Source: 79-D21 sp964521575 (GTDB lineage Bacteria > Synergistota > Synergistia > Synergistales > 79-D21). Taken from it: a DNA stretch of 64,000 bases. The notes under the pieces were generated by a model. It worked only from the letters and a program-made list of their open reading frames with translations, made no database searches and was not told the DNA's origin. The stretch is from the NCBI GenBank assembly GCA_964521575.1, contig CAZFSR010000006.1, positions 78,572-142,571 on the forward strand, given 5' to 3'. How positions within the stretch are numbered: position 1 is the stretch's first letter; each line of letters begins with the position of its first letter. This document shows, piece after piece, positions 51,034 through 60,686 of the stretch. The position numbers and the translations under genes were made by a program.

Positions 51034-52365
51034 ATGGTGCACCCCATTATCGCAAAGGCTCGTCTAGCGGGGGAAGAACAGGGGTGGATTGACTCCACCG
51101 AACCGCTCGTGGCGGCTGTCTCGGGCGGCGGCGATTCGGTAGCCCTTCTTTTTGTTCTAAGGGAAATCTACATGGGCAAAATCACGGTCGCCCATCTCGA
51201 ACACGGCATCCGCGGTTCTTCATCCCTCGAGGATGCTGAGTTTGTCCGGAAAATAGCTGCTGGAATCGGTCTGGAAACCGTTATCCGGAGGTCTTCCGTT
51301 CCCCGTCTGAAACTTCGGGGAGAGTCCATCGAAGAAGCGGCAAGAAGGATCCGCTATGGTTACCTGGAAGAAGTCCGCAACGCGACCGGAGCATCCTGGA
51401 TCGCGATCGGCCACAATTCGGACGATGCTGTCGAAACTCTGCTTCTGAACCTTCTTCGCGGTACTGGGCTTGCGGGCCTTTGCGGATTGCAGGGAAGAAG
51501 GGGTGCCGTCATCCGGCCGCTCATCGACTGCAGTCGCCAGGACTTGAGGGACTTCCTCCAGGACCGCGGGATTCCCTGGCAGGAAGACGAAACGAACCGC
51601 GATACGCGATACCTTCGCAACCGCCTGCGCCTTGAACTCTTACCCCGACTTGCCCGGGATTATAACCCTGCTGTCGCCGAACGGTTGCTCTCTCTTAGAA
51701 AGACCTTACAGCCGTGTCGGAAAGCACTAGAAGAAAGGGGGCAAAATGCCGCCCTTCTTCTGCGAAGGAATCTGCCCCATGTTTTGTCGGCTTGGGATTT
51801 TTCGGCCGTTCGGCGGCTCGAACCTTCAACCCGCTCAGAGCTTTTCCGCTGCGAGGCTAGCAGGCTCGGCCTCAAGACCCTTGACTATGAACGGTTGTCG
51901 TGTCTACAGACTTTGATCCATTCCGGGCAAGGCTGGCGTTTCCAGTGGGAACAAACCCTTGAACTTCGGGCCGGAGCAGGATTCCTGGCGCTTCTCGACA
52001 GGGATGTTTTCGACCAGCCCCCTGCAGAGCCTTTGATCCTCGAGGAGCAGTCAGGGGAAGCCCGTTGGAATTTTGGTTCGTTCAAATGGTTACCGGCCAC
52101 GGAAGAAAAGACACGTTTTTCCGATTTCTCGGCGGTTCTCCCTTTCCTTCCCGAAAAACCCAGAATTCTCCCGTTAGGCTGCGCCATGCGAGGCTCAAAG
52201 CTTGACCTTGTTCCTTGGTTTTACCGAAAATGCTGGCCTGCCGTCACAATTGGCGATAAAATGACGTGGATTCCTTTCTGGGGCAAGACCTGCGAAGTTC
52301 AGGAAAATGATTTTCCTCACGTCCGGATTACTTTTACCCCGGACAGGAACTTGGGAGTGCTTTAA
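51034..52365 (+). CDS. tilS: tRNA(Ile)-lysidine synthase
   Basis: TilS changes wobble C34 of tRNA-Ile(CAT) to lysidine so that it reads AUA. The N-type ATP pyrophosphatase motif is VSGGGDSVALLFVL (SGGxDS); HLEHGIRGSSSLEDAEFV and IAIGHNSDDAVETLLLNLLR are family-specific, and RYLRNRLRLELLP follows. The C-terminal region (about 330-443) is a weaker TilS C domain. ATG 51034 gives 443 residues with AAGGAT upstream. It abuts hpt with no gap; tilS-hpt-ftsH is a classic order. Confidence 0.94.
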   Translation: MVHPIIAKARLAGEEQGWIDSTEPLVAAVSGGGDSVALLFVLREIYMGKITVAHLEHGIRGSSSLEDAEFVRKIAAGIGLETVIRRSSVPRLKLRGESIEEAARRIRYGYLEEVRNATGASWIAIGHNSDDAVETLLLNLLRGTGLAGLCGLQGRRGAVIRPLIDCSRQDLRDFLQDRGIPWQEDETNRDTRYLRNRLRLELLPRLARDYNPAVAERLLSLRKTLQPCRKALEERGQNAALLLRRNLPHVLSAWDFSAVRRLEPSTRSELFRCEASRLGLKTLDYERLSCLQTLIHSGQGWRFQWEQTLELRAGAGFLALLDRDVFDQPPAEPLILEEQSGEARWNFGSFKWLPATEEKTRFSDFSAVLPFLPEKPRILPLGCAMRGSKLDLVPWFYRKCWPAVTIGDKMTWIPFWGKTCEVQENDFPHVRITFTPDRNLGVL

Positions 52366-52944
52366 ATGGATTATGAATTAGGCAAAGTCCTGCTAGACGG
52401 AGAAACCATTTCTCGTAAAGTTGCCGAACTTGCATCGGAAGTGGCGGCATGCTATTCAGGGAAAGAGTTCGTGGCGGTCGGTGTCCTCAAGGGAGCTATT
52501 TTTTTCCTGGCGGACCTGGTCAGGTCCCTTCCGCGGGATAGCCTGGTAAAGATTGATTTCATGGCGGTCTCATCATATGGCGCCTCCACAAAATCGTCGG
52601 GCATCGTGAAAATTGTGAAAGACCTGGATACGGACATAAGGGGCCATGACGTGCTGCTCGTCGAGGACATCCTGGATACCGGGCTTACGCTATCCTACCT
52701 GCAGGAGTTGCTCAAGGGCCGTTCTCCGCGTTCCTTGCGAACCTGCGTTCTCCTGGATAAGCCGGATCGACGAAGGGTGGATGCGCATGTTGATTTCAAA
52801 GGTTTTTCAATCCCGGACGAATTCGTCGTCGGCTATGGACTCGATTATTCGGGTTACTGGAGAAACCTGCCCGATATTCACGTCGCTCAAGCTGTCGAGT
52901 GTATGAAAAAAGAACACACAACCCAAGGAGTGAACGGCAATTGA
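52366..52944 (+). CDS. hpt: Hypoxanthine phosphoribosyltransferase
   Basis: Purine salvage enzyme converting hypoxanthine or guanine with PRPP to the nucleotide. VGVLKGAIFFLADLVR, the PRPP loop LLVEDILDTGLTLSYLQELL and VVGYGLDYSGYWRNLPDI are diagnostic. Length 192. The ATG directly follows the tilS stop. The TGA stop overlaps the ftsH TTG start. Confidence 0.95.
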   Translation: MDYELGKVLLDGETISRKVAELASEVAACYSGKEFVAVGVLKGAIFFLADLVRSLPRDSLVKIDFMAVSSYGASTKSSGIVKIVKDLDTDIRGHDVLLVEDILDTGLTLSYLQELLKGRSPRSLRTCVLLDKPDRRRVDAHVDFKGFSIPDEFVVGYGLDYSGYWRNLPDIHVAQAVECMKKEHTTQGVNGN

Positions 52945-54866
52945 ACAAAATGGCGAAAAACCTAGGCCTTTACCTGATTCTCATTGTTCTGGTCGTCAGT
53001 CTCGTTAACGCGTTTCTGACTCCGGGCCAGAACACACAGGAAACGGCCTCCCTCACCTACAGCGAGTTCCTCAAGTCCGCCCAGTCAGGACAGATCGAGA
53101 AAGTCTCGATCGAGGAGAACCTCGTCAAAGGAACCGCAAAGGATGGGAAACTTTTCAAGACCTACGTCCTAGACGCCGGCCCTCTAGCGCAGGAGCTTGT
53201 TAAACTCGGGGTTGCAGTCGAGTTTATCCCGCCACAAAAAGCCCCCTGGTGGGCAGGTATGATGACCTCCCTGTTCCCGACCCTGCTCCTCATCGGGGCC
53301 TGGATCTTCATCCTTTACAACATGCAGGGTGGCGGCAGTAAGGTCATGAACTTTGCCAAGAGCAAGGCGAAAGTTTTCATGGATAATCGCCCGAAAGTGA
53401 CATTCAAGGACGTTGCGGGTTGTGACGAGGCCAAGGAAGAGTTGCAGGAAGTCATCGAATACCTCCGCGATCCGGAAAGGTTCGCAAGGCTCGGGGCTAA
53501 CGTCCCGAAAGGCGTACTCCTGCTTGGGCCGCCCGGCACGGGAAAGACGCTCCTCGCAAGGGCATCCGCCGGGGAGGCTGATGTTCCGTTTTTCAGCATC
53601 AGCGGATCGGATTTTGTAGAAATGTTTGTCGGAGTCGGCGCGGCCCGCGTGCGTGACCTTTTTGAGCAGGCCAGGAAAATGCAGCCCAGCATCGTTTTCA
53701 TCGACGAGCTGGACGCCGTCGGACGTCAGCGCGGAGCGGGTCTGGGAGGCGGGCACGACGAACGTGAACAGACCCTGAACCAAATGTTGGTCGAAATGGA
53801 CGGGTTCGACGCCTCAACGGGGATCATCCTGATTGCCGCCACAAACCGGCCCGATATCCTCGACCCGGCGCTCCTTCGGCCAGGACGCTTCGACCGCCAC
53901 ATTGTCGTCGACAAACCGGATTGGAAAGGAAGGCAAGCCATCCTCGAGGTTCATTCAAAAGGCAAGAAACTTGAAGACGGCGTGAACCTGGATATCATCG
54001 CGAGACGAACAACGGGCTTTGTCGGGGCGGATCTGGCAAATCTCGTGAATGAAGCCGCCCTGCTCGCCGCCCGAAACGGTAGGAAGGCCCTCTCCATGTC
54101 CGATTTCGAGGAAGCCATTGACCGGGTCATCGCGGGACCGGAGCGGAAAAGCCGCCTCATCAACGCAAAGGAAAAGGAGATCATCGCTTTCCATGAATCG
54201 GGACATGCCCTCATCGCACGCCTGATCCCCGGCTGCGATCCGGTTCACAAGATATCGATCATCCCGAGGGGACATATGGCTCTTGGCTACACGCTTCAAT
54301 TACCTGAAGAAGACCGTTTCCTCATTTCCAGGAACGAGCTGATCGACCGGATATGTGTACTCCTTGGCGGGCGCGTGGCGGAGGAGATCACGCAAGGGGA
54401 TATCACGACCGGAGCCCAGAACGACCTCGAGCGTGCGACCCAGCTCGCCCGCCAGATGGTCACCGAATTCGGCATGAGCGAAAAGCTTGGGCCTATGACA
54501 CTGGGGCGGAAGCAACATGAGGTCTTCCTTGGAAGGGATATCGTCGATGACAGGAACTACAGTGACGAGGTCGCCTTTGCGATCGACCAGGAAATGAGGG
54601 CCATTATCGATGGCTGCCATAGCAAGGTCAAAACCCTGCTATCCGAAAATTTCGACCTCCTGCACAAGGTGACCCGCGCGCTGCTGGAAAGGGAAATCCT
54701 GGAGGGAGAGGAACTCGAAGCCCTCATCGCGGGCGGGGAACTGCCGCCCTTGGACAGAAACGGAAAAAAAGAGGAGCTTGCCGGCAGGAAACTTGTAGAA
54801 GAGGAAGAATTCGAAAAACCCTTGTCTGAAGGCCACGCCGGCGTTGAACCGGAACCAGCGGTTTAA
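52941..54866 (+). CDS. ftsH: ATP-dependent zinc metalloprotease FtsH
   Basis: Membrane-bound AAA protease for quality control. Two membrane segments (about 7-26, and the LFPTLLLIGAWIFILYN region near 110) flank a small periplasmic domain. The AAA domain has Walker A GPPGTGKT, Walker B IVFIDELDAVGRQR and the second-region-of-homology ATNRPDILDPALLRPG. The zinc site is HESGH, with the third-ligand region TTGAQNDLERATQ. Length is 641 from TTG 52941, with AAGGAG ten bases upstream; ATG 52950 is too far from that site. Confidence 0.97.
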   Translation: MNKMAKNLGLYLILIVLVVSLVNAFLTPGQNTQETASLTYSEFLKSAQSGQIEKVSIEENLVKGTAKDGKLFKTYVLDAGPLAQELVKLGVAVEFIPPQKAPWWAGMMTSLFPTLLLIGAWIFILYNMQGGGSKVMNFAKSKAKVFMDNRPKVTFKDVAGCDEAKEELQEVIEYLRDPERFARLGANVPKGVLLLGPPGTGKTLLARASAGEADVPFFSISGSDFVEMFVGVGAARVRDLFEQARKMQPSIVFIDELDAVGRQRGAGLGGGHDEREQTLNQMLVEMDGFDASTGIILIAATNRPDILDPALLRPGRFDRHIVVDKPDWKGRQAILEVHSKGKKLEDGVNLDIIARRTTGFVGADLANLVNEAALLAARNGRKALSMSDFEEAIDRVIAGPERKSRLINAKEKEIIAFHESGHALIARLIPGCDPVHKISIIPRGHMALGYTLQLPEEDRFLISRNELIDRICVLLGGRVAEEITQGDITTGAQNDLERATQLARQMVTEFGMSEKLGPMTLGRKQHEVFLGRDIVDDRNYSDEVAFAIDQEMRAIIDGCHSKVKTLLSENFDLLHKVTRALLEREILEGEELEALIAGGELPPLDRNGKKEELAGRKLVEEEEFEKPLSEGHAGVEPEPAV

Positions 54867-54887
54867 CGTCCCGTCAAATCATCCATC

Positions 54888-54919
54888 GAAATGGCGCACG
54901 GATAACCGTGCGCCATTTC
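54888..54919 (+). terminator. Hairpin between ftsH and uvrB
   Basis: A perfect 14-bp inverted repeat (54888-54901 and 54906-54919, loop ATAA) is followed by CTTTA only, so the T-tract is short. It may be a partial terminator. Confidence 0.6.
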
Positions 54920-54946
54920 CTTTACCGCATTTCCAGGAGGACCGGA

Positions 54947-56983
54947 ATGGGAATCTTTAAGCTCCATACCCCCTGGCCCCCTTCAGGGGATCAGCCGGAA
55001 GCAATTGAAGCGCTTTCGCAGGGCCTGGCGGCGGGGCTGCCTATGCAGACGCTTATCGGAGTGACGGGGAGCGGAAAGACGTATACCGTCGCCAACGCCA
55101 TCGCCAAATTCGATCGTCCGGTCTTGGTGATCGCACACAACAAAACACTGGCAGCGCAGCTTTATACCGAGTTCAAGGCTTTCTTCCCCGAAAATGCCGT
55201 CCATTATTTCGTGAGCTATTACGATTATTACCAGCCGGAAGCCTATGTCCCCGCGCACGATCTTTACATCGAAAAGGACGCGTCCATCAACGAACGCATT
55301 GAAAAATTGAGGTTAGCCACCACGAAATCCCTGATCGAGAGAAGGGACGTGATCGTGGTGGCAAGCGTCTCGTGCATATACGGACTCGGCAAGAAAAAGG
55401 CCTACGAAGAGGCGGTATTCGGTTTCAGGGTCGGGGACAGGTGGAAAAGAAGGGACTTTTTCGAAGCGCTTTTGAGAAATTACTACCAGCGAAACGATCA
55501 ATCCCTCGAACCCGGACTCTTCCGGGTCAAGGGCGACCAGGTCGATATATACCCTGCTTATAGCGATACCGCCCTACGGATCCTTTTTGACGATGAAATT
55601 ATCGAGAAAATCAACGAGATCGACCCCGTGTCGGGGAAAACCGTTCTTCAGAAGGAACAGGCTCTTCTGTTCCCGGCCCAGCATTATGTCACAACGAAAG
55701 AGCAAATCTGCCGGGCAATGGCGGCAGTGGAAGCCGAACTGGAGGAACAACTCCTTCTTTTCCATTCGGAGGGCCGGCTTCTCGAGGCACAACGACTTCG
55801 GGAGCGAACCCGCTATGATATGGAAATGCTCTCGCAAGTGGGCTATTGCTCAGGAATTGAAAACTACTCTCGGCACCTGGAAGGAAGAAAGATAGGCGAA
55901 CCCCCCGGAACCCTTCTCGATTTCTTTCCCCCGGACTTTATCATGGTGATCGATGAATCCCACATCACGATTCCCCAGCTCAGAGGCATGTACAATGGTG
56001 ATCGGGCAAGAAAAGAAACTCTCGTGAACTACGGCTTCCGTCTCCCTTCCAGCCTTGACAACCGACCCTTGAGATGGGATGAGTTCCAATCCTACATGAA
56101 ACAGGTTGTCTTCGTTTCGGCGACCCCCGGTGACTGGGAGATCAGCCAATCCGCCAAAGTGGTGGAGCAGCTCGTCCGCCCAACAGGGGTCATGGATCCC
56201 GAAATCACTGTTGTTGAAGCGAAAAACCAGGTTGACGACCTCATCGGTAGGCTATCCGCCTTGAACCGGCTGAACGAGAGGGCCCTCGTCACGACACTGA
56301 CGAAACGCTCCGCGGAAGATCTGGCAGAATACCTTGCCGAGGCAGGGCTAAAAGTCCGTTACATCCATTCAGAATTGGACACTTTTGAAAGGGCCGATCT
56401 TCTCAAGGCACTTCGCAAAGGAGATGTGCAGGTTTTAGTGGGGGTCAACCTTCTTCGCGAAGGATTGGACCTCCCGGAAGTCTCCCTGGTCGCCATCCTT
56501 GATGCTGACCGAGAAGGCTTTCTGCGATCCCATCGATCCCTTATCCAGATGATCGGCCGGGCAGCCAGGAATATCGCAGGCACCGTGGTCCTCTACGCCG
56601 ATTCCATGAATGACAGTATTCGAAAGGCAGTTGAGGAAACCCGTCGGCGACGCGATGTCCAGCGTGCTTACAACGAACTTCACGGCATTACTCCGCGGAC
56701 GGTTCAGAAAGAAATTGTTGGAATACTACCGGGAGAACCCGAATTCGAGGGGAAAACCCCGTTTGCCGAGCCCGGTGAAGGAACTCTTCTAATCGATCGG
56801 GCCCGGTTGGAAGAAAGAATGTGGAAAGCGGTTGAGAGGCTCGATTTCGAAGAAGCGGCAAGAATTCGCGATCTACTGCAATCCGGTCGGGAAGGAGTCA
56901 TCGAAGGTGAATCACCAAATCGTCGTTCAAGGAGCAAGAGAGCACAATCTGAAAAACGTTTCCGTGGCGCTCCCAAAAGATAA
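54947..56983 (+). CDS. uvrB: Excinuclease ABC subunit B
   Basis: UvrB verifies DNA damage handed over by UvrA and recruits UvrC. Walker A IGVTGSGKTYTVANA, beta-hairpin YDYYQPEAYVPAHDLYIEKD, DESHIT box, ATPGDWE and QMIGRAARN are all present, with a C-terminal UVR helix pair (RLDFEEAARIRDLL). ATG 54947 has AGGAGG upstream and gives 678 residues. Its last 77 bases overlap the start of uvrA in another frame. Confidence 0.97.
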   Translation: MGIFKLHTPWPPSGDQPEAIEALSQGLAAGLPMQTLIGVTGSGKTYTVANAIAKFDRPVLVIAHNKTLAAQLYTEFKAFFPENAVHYFVSYYDYYQPEAYVPAHDLYIEKDASINERIEKLRLATTKSLIERRDVIVVASVSCIYGLGKKKAYEEAVFGFRVGDRWKRRDFFEALLRNYYQRNDQSLEPGLFRVKGDQVDIYPAYSDTALRILFDDEIIEKINEIDPVSGKTVLQKEQALLFPAQHYVTTKEQICRAMAAVEAELEEQLLLFHSEGRLLEAQRLRERTRYDMEMLSQVGYCSGIENYSRHLEGRKIGEPPGTLLDFFPPDFIMVIDESHITIPQLRGMYNGDRARKETLVNYGFRLPSSLDNRPLRWDEFQSYMKQVVFVSATPGDWEISQSAKVVEQLVRPTGVMDPEITVVEAKNQVDDLIGRLSALNRLNERALVTTLTKRSAEDLAEYLAEAGLKVRYIHSELDTFERADLLKALRKGDVQVLVGVNLLREGLDLPEVSLVAILDADREGFLRSHRSLIQMIGRAARNIAGTVVLYADSMNDSIRKAVEETRRRRDVQRAYNELHGITPRTVQKEIVGILPGEPEFEGKTPFAEPGEGTLLIDRARLEERMWKAVERLDFEEAARIRDLLQSGREGVIEGESPNRRSRSKRAQSEKRFRGAPKR

Positions 56984-59732
56984 ACTGGTCGTTTTCACGG
57001 GACCTTCGGGGTCGGGAAAATCTTCGCTCGCTTTCGACACGATTTTCGCCGAGGGGCAAAGGCGTTATGTGCAGTCGCTGTCCGCATACGCCCGGCAATT
57101 CCTCGGTGTCCTCAACAAGCCGGATGTTGATGACATATCCGGCCTGTCTCCGGCGGTCTCGATCGAACAGAAGGGAATCTCGCACAACCCGCGCTCTACA
57201 GTCGGCACGGTAACCGAGATCTACGATTATCTCCGTCTGCTTTTCAGCCGTGTCGGCGTTCCTCATTGCCCCATTTGCGGAGAACTCGTGCACCGCTATT
57301 CACTCGACGAAATCCTGTCGCTTGCCATGAGGGAATTCAACGAAAAGCGGGTTGAGATTCTCGCACCGCTAGTCAGAGGAAAAAAGGGCGAACATCGGAA
57401 CGTTCTCGATGAGGCCCGTCGGGAAGGCTTCTTGCGCGTGCGTGTCGACGGACGCGTTCTATGGCTGGAGGAAGAAATCACATTGGACAGGAACCGGAAA
57501 CACTCGATCGAAATCGTCGTGGACCGTTTGACTCCCTCGGCGGAAAACCGCGACCGCTTGAGCGAGTCAACGGAAACGGCGCTTCGCCTGGGGAGCGGTT
57601 ATGTCCTTTTCGCAGCCGGGGAAGGGGAGGAAAGGCTTTTCTCCGAGAATTTCGCCTGTCCGCGCTGTGAAATTTCACTTCCCGAAATCGAGCCCCGGCT
57701 CTTCTCCTTCAACAGCCCCTTCGGAGCATGCCAAGCCTGCTCAGGATTAGGAAGCCATGAGCATTTTTCCGTCGAACTGGCCGTCGATCCCGAGCGGTCA
57801 GTCTGGGAAGGTGCGCTTCTCCCCTGGAAAACGAGCCATTACATGCTCCGAAAACTGAAAGCCGTTTCCGAATCAAAAGGTTGGGATCTTTCTCCCCCTT
57901 TCCGGGATCTGTCTCCGGTGATACAGGATTCGATCCTTTCGGGTGTCTCGGACCGTGTCCCAATGACCTACAGGGAAAACGGGGCGGAACAATCATACAT
58001 GGGGCGTTTCGAAGGGCTCATGCCTTGGCTTGAAAACCGATGGACCGAAACGGAATCGGAGTCCGTGACGGAAGAACTGCTCTCATTTCGCTCAGAGGAT
58101 ATTTGCACGGAATGCCTCGGCAGACGCCTCCGGCCCGAGGCACTCGCCGTCAGGATCGACGGCCTCGGCATTGCGGATGTGACCGAAATGCCGGTTGAAT
58201 CCTTGCTCGAACGCCTTGACACGCTCCTTCTTTCCCCTTCGGCGGTCGAAATTTCCCGGCAAATCCTAGACGAACTCAGGAAACGCCTTTCCTTCATGGT
58301 CGATGTCGGTGTCGGCTACCTCACCCTTTCGCGGCGCTCGGACTCCCTGAGCGGGGGAGAAAGCCAGAGGATACGGCTTGCCACCCAGATCGGTTCCAAG
58401 CTTAGCGGTGTCCTTTACGTGCTGGACGAACCCACGATCGGCCTCCACCCACGTGACACGGAAAAACTGCTAAAGACCCTCAGGACCGTCCGCGACCTCG
58501 GGAATACCGTCCTTGTCGTTGAGCACGATCGTGAAACGATGCTGGCCGCGGATTTCATCCTCGAGCTGGGCCCGGGAGCTGGTGAGCACGGTGGGAAAGT
58601 CGTTGCTGCAGGAACGCAGGAGACCCTTTGTGAAACCGATTGCCTTACGGGCCCTTACCTGAAGGGAACCGCTTTTGGGGCAGCCCCGAGAGAGAAACCG
58701 CGATCCCCGGGAGGCTGGCTAGAAATAACCGGGGCAAGGGAACACAACCTGAAGAATATCAACGTCCTTCTGCCTCTCGGGGTTCTGGCCTGTATCACGG
58801 GAGTGTCCGGATCCGGGAAAAGCACGCTCATGCACGATATCCTCTATCGGGGGCTCAAACGTTTGATGGATAGGGACTTCCGCGGAAGGGCGGGACAACA
58901 CGGTGAAATCCTGGGTTGGGAAAAGATCCGGAATATCGTCCTCGTGGACCAGAATCCGATCGGTAGAACCCCACGCTCCAACCCCGCCACTTACACGGGA
59001 CTGTTCACGCCGGTTCGCGAACTTTTCTCTCAACTCCCGGAAGCCAGGATACGCGGTTTCCAGCCCGGGAGATTCAGCTTCAACGTTCGTGGTGGACGCT
59101 GCGAGGCCTGCAAGGGTGAAGGTGAAAGCCGGATCTCGATGCTCTTCATGCCGGATGTTTTCGTCCCTTGCGAAATTTGCAAGGGGAAACGATACAACCA
59201 CGAAACACTTGAAGTCCGGTACAAGGGAAAAACCATCTCTGACGTTCTTGACATGCCGGTTGAGGAAGCGCTCGATTTCTTCGCCGACATTCCCCGAATC
59301 GCCGCGAAATTGAAAGTTATCGAAGAAGCGGGATTGGGCTATATCCGCCTCGGGCAACCGGCACCGACTCTTAGCGGTGGAGAGGCGCAACGAGTCAAAC
59401 TTGCAACAGAACTGTCAAAGCGTTTCACGGGACCGACCGTTTACCTTCTCGACGAACCGACAACCGGGCTTCACTATACGGATGTCAAAAAACTGCTGCT
59501 CCTGCTTCACCGGCTTGTCGACCAGGGAAACACGGTGATCATGATCGAACACAACCTGGATGTTCTCGCGTCGAGTGATTACCTCATCGACCTCGGACCA
59601 GAAGGTGGAGAAGGAGGAGGGCGGGTCGTTGCGACCGGCACCCCGGAAGAAATTTCCCGGGGAAATGGGGGCTATACCGCACCTTTCCTTCGGGAATACC
59701 TCGAGCAAGTCAGGGGGAAGGCACATGCCTGA
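56907..59732 (+). CDS. uvrA: Excinuclease ABC subunit A
   Basis: UvrA is the DNA-damage sensing ABC ATPase. Two ATPase modules are seen: Walker A GPSGSGKSSLAFDT and GVSGSGKSTLMHDI, signatures LSGGESQRIRLATQIGS and LSGGEAQRVKLATELSK. Zinc modules CPRC..CQACSG and CEACKGEG..CEICKGKRYN are present. GTG 56907 has AAGGAG nine bases upstream and gives 941 residues starting near the family N-terminus (VVQGAREHNLKNV). The gene overlaps uvrB by 77 bases and rlmB by eight. Confidence 0.97.
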   Translation: MNHQIVVQGAREHNLKNVSVALPKDKLVVFTGPSGSGKSSLAFDTIFAEGQRRYVQSLSAYARQFLGVLNKPDVDDISGLSPAVSIEQKGISHNPRSTVGTVTEIYDYLRLLFSRVGVPHCPICGELVHRYSLDEILSLAMREFNEKRVEILAPLVRGKKGEHRNVLDEARREGFLRVRVDGRVLWLEEEITLDRNRKHSIEIVVDRLTPSAENRDRLSESTETALRLGSGYVLFAAGEGEERLFSENFACPRCEISLPEIEPRLFSFNSPFGACQACSGLGSHEHFSVELAVDPERSVWEGALLPWKTSHYMLRKLKAVSESKGWDLSPPFRDLSPVIQDSILSGVSDRVPMTYRENGAEQSYMGRFEGLMPWLENRWTETESESVTEELLSFRSEDICTECLGRRLRPEALAVRIDGLGIADVTEMPVESLLERLDTLLLSPSAVEISRQILDELRKRLSFMVDVGVGYLTLSRRSDSLSGGESQRIRLATQIGSKLSGVLYVLDEPTIGLHPRDTEKLLKTLRTVRDLGNTVLVVEHDRETMLAADFILELGPGAGEHGGKVVAAGTQETLCETDCLTGPYLKGTAFGAAPREKPRSPGGWLEITGAREHNLKNINVLLPLGVLACITGVSGSGKSTLMHDILYRGLKRLMDRDFRGRAGQHGEILGWEKIRNIVLVDQNPIGRTPRSNPATYTGLFTPVRELFSQLPEARIRGFQPGRFSFNVRGGRCEACKGEGESRISMLFMPDVFVPCEICKGKRYNHETLEVRYKGKTISDVLDMPVEEALDFFADIPRIAAKLKVIEEAGLGYIRLGQPAPTLSGGEAQRVKLATELSKRFTGPTVYLLDEPTTGLHYTDVKKLLLLLHRLVDQGNTVIMIEHNLDVLASSDYLIDLGPEGGEGGGRVVATGTPEEISRGNGGYTAPFLREYLEQVRGKAHA

Positions 59733-60501
59733 AGAAAGAATGACGAACGAAAAAGATATCGTATGGGGCAGGAATGCGGTTTCGGCCTTGATCGAGGATT
59801 CCCCGAAACGAATCATGAAAATCCTGATGGCAAGGGACTCTCATCACCAAGCCGTAAAGAAGATCGAGGAGTCCTGCCGCAGGGAGGCGATCCTTTTCCA
59901 ATGGGTCGACCGTTCTTCAATCGAGCGGATTTGTCCAAAAATGTCCCACCAAGGCGTTGTCGCCCTGGTTTCGCCCGTGGAAATGCGTGATGTCGGGACC
60001 ATCCTGCAGTATTTGCCCAAAGAGCCCGAACCCGCTCTCGTGCTTCTTCTGGACCGGTTGCAGGATCCTGGCAACCTTGGAAGCATCGTACGGTCAGCCG
60101 AATCTTTCGGCGCATCGGCCATCGTCATTCCGAAACGAAGAGCGGCCCTCCCAACCGGAACCGTGCTTAAAGCGAGCGCCGGGGCTGCCTCAAGGGTGCC
60201 CATCCTGACCACTCCGAACCTGCTTTATGCGCTCGACCAATTGGAACCGGCAGGCTTCTGGTCCGTCGCCATGGACCACCAGGCTTCCCAGGCTCTCGAT
60301 GAAACACCCCTTCCGTCCCGCCTGGCACTGGTCGTTGGCGGTGAAGGCCAGGGAATAAGCCGTCCCGTTGAGTCCCGCTGCGACGAACGAAGAAGGATCC
60401 CCATGACGGGTAAGACGGGCTCCCTGAACGCTGCAGTGGCCACCGCAATTGCAATGTTCGTATGGAAACGAATGATTGACAAGGCGGGGAGCGCCCCTTA
60501 A
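59725..60501 (+). CDS. rlmB: TrmH-family rRNA 2'-O-methyltransferase (RlmB type)
   Basis: SPOUT methyltransferase that likely modifies 23S rRNA (Gm2251 in E. coli). An N-terminal L30e-like substrate domain (VWGRNAVSALIEDSPKRI) precedes the SPOUT knot with LLDRLQDPGNLGSIVRSAES, VVGGEGQGISRPV and GKTGSLNAAVATAIA, the three motifs of the family. Length is 258. The 3' end contains the tRNA-Val promoter. Confidence 0.9.
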   Translation: MPEERMTNEKDIVWGRNAVSALIEDSPKRIMKILMARDSHHQAVKKIEESCRREAILFQWVDRSSIERICPKMSHQGVVALVSPVEMRDVGTILQYLPKEPEPALVLLLDRLQDPGNLGSIVRSAESFGASAIVIPKRRAALPTGTVLKASAGAASRVPILTTPNLLYALDQLEPAGFWSVAMDHQASQALDETPLPSRLALVVGGEGQGISRPVESRCDERRRIPMTGKTGSLNAAVATAIAMFVWKRMIDKAGSAP

Positions 60502-60504
60502 AAT
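60476..60504 (+). promoter_or_regulatory. Promoter of tRNA-Val, inside the end of rlmB
   Basis: A perfect TTGACA (60476-60481), 17-base spacer and TAAAAT (60499-60504), 11 bases before tRNA-Val. The -35 and most of the spacer are rlmB codons. Confidence 0.82.
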
Positions 60505-60515
60505 GCATGTGCTCC

Positions 60516-60590
60516 GGGTGGTTAGTTCAGAGGAAGAACGCTTCCTTGACACGGAAGAGGTCAGAGGTTCGAGTCCTCTACCACCCACCA
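60516..60590 (+). tRNA. tRNA-Val(GAC)
   Basis: Acceptor GGGTGGT pairs with ACCACCC; anticodon loop TTGACAC between CTTCC and GGAAG gives GAC. T-arm AGGTTCGAGTCCT. CCA is encoded. Confidence 0.95.
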
Positions 60591-60597
60591 AAATTTC

Positions 60598-60626
60598 AGG
60601 CACTCCTCCGGGAGTGCCTTTTTCTT
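60598..60626 (+). terminator. Intrinsic terminator after tRNA-Val
   Basis: AGGCACTCC (60598-60606) pairs with GGAGTGCCT (60611-60619) across a TCCG loop, then TTTTCTTTT. Confidence 0.9.
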
Positions 60627-60686
60627 TTCCTCACCTGCCTATTCCCTTATAATCGCCACGTACCCCAGTTTCGGAGGAGGACGATT

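Noticed and set aside
60482..60500. GGGG-AGCG-CCCC hairpin as rlmB terminator
   Set aside because: Four-base stem, no T-run, and it lies in the spacer of the tRNA-Val promoter.
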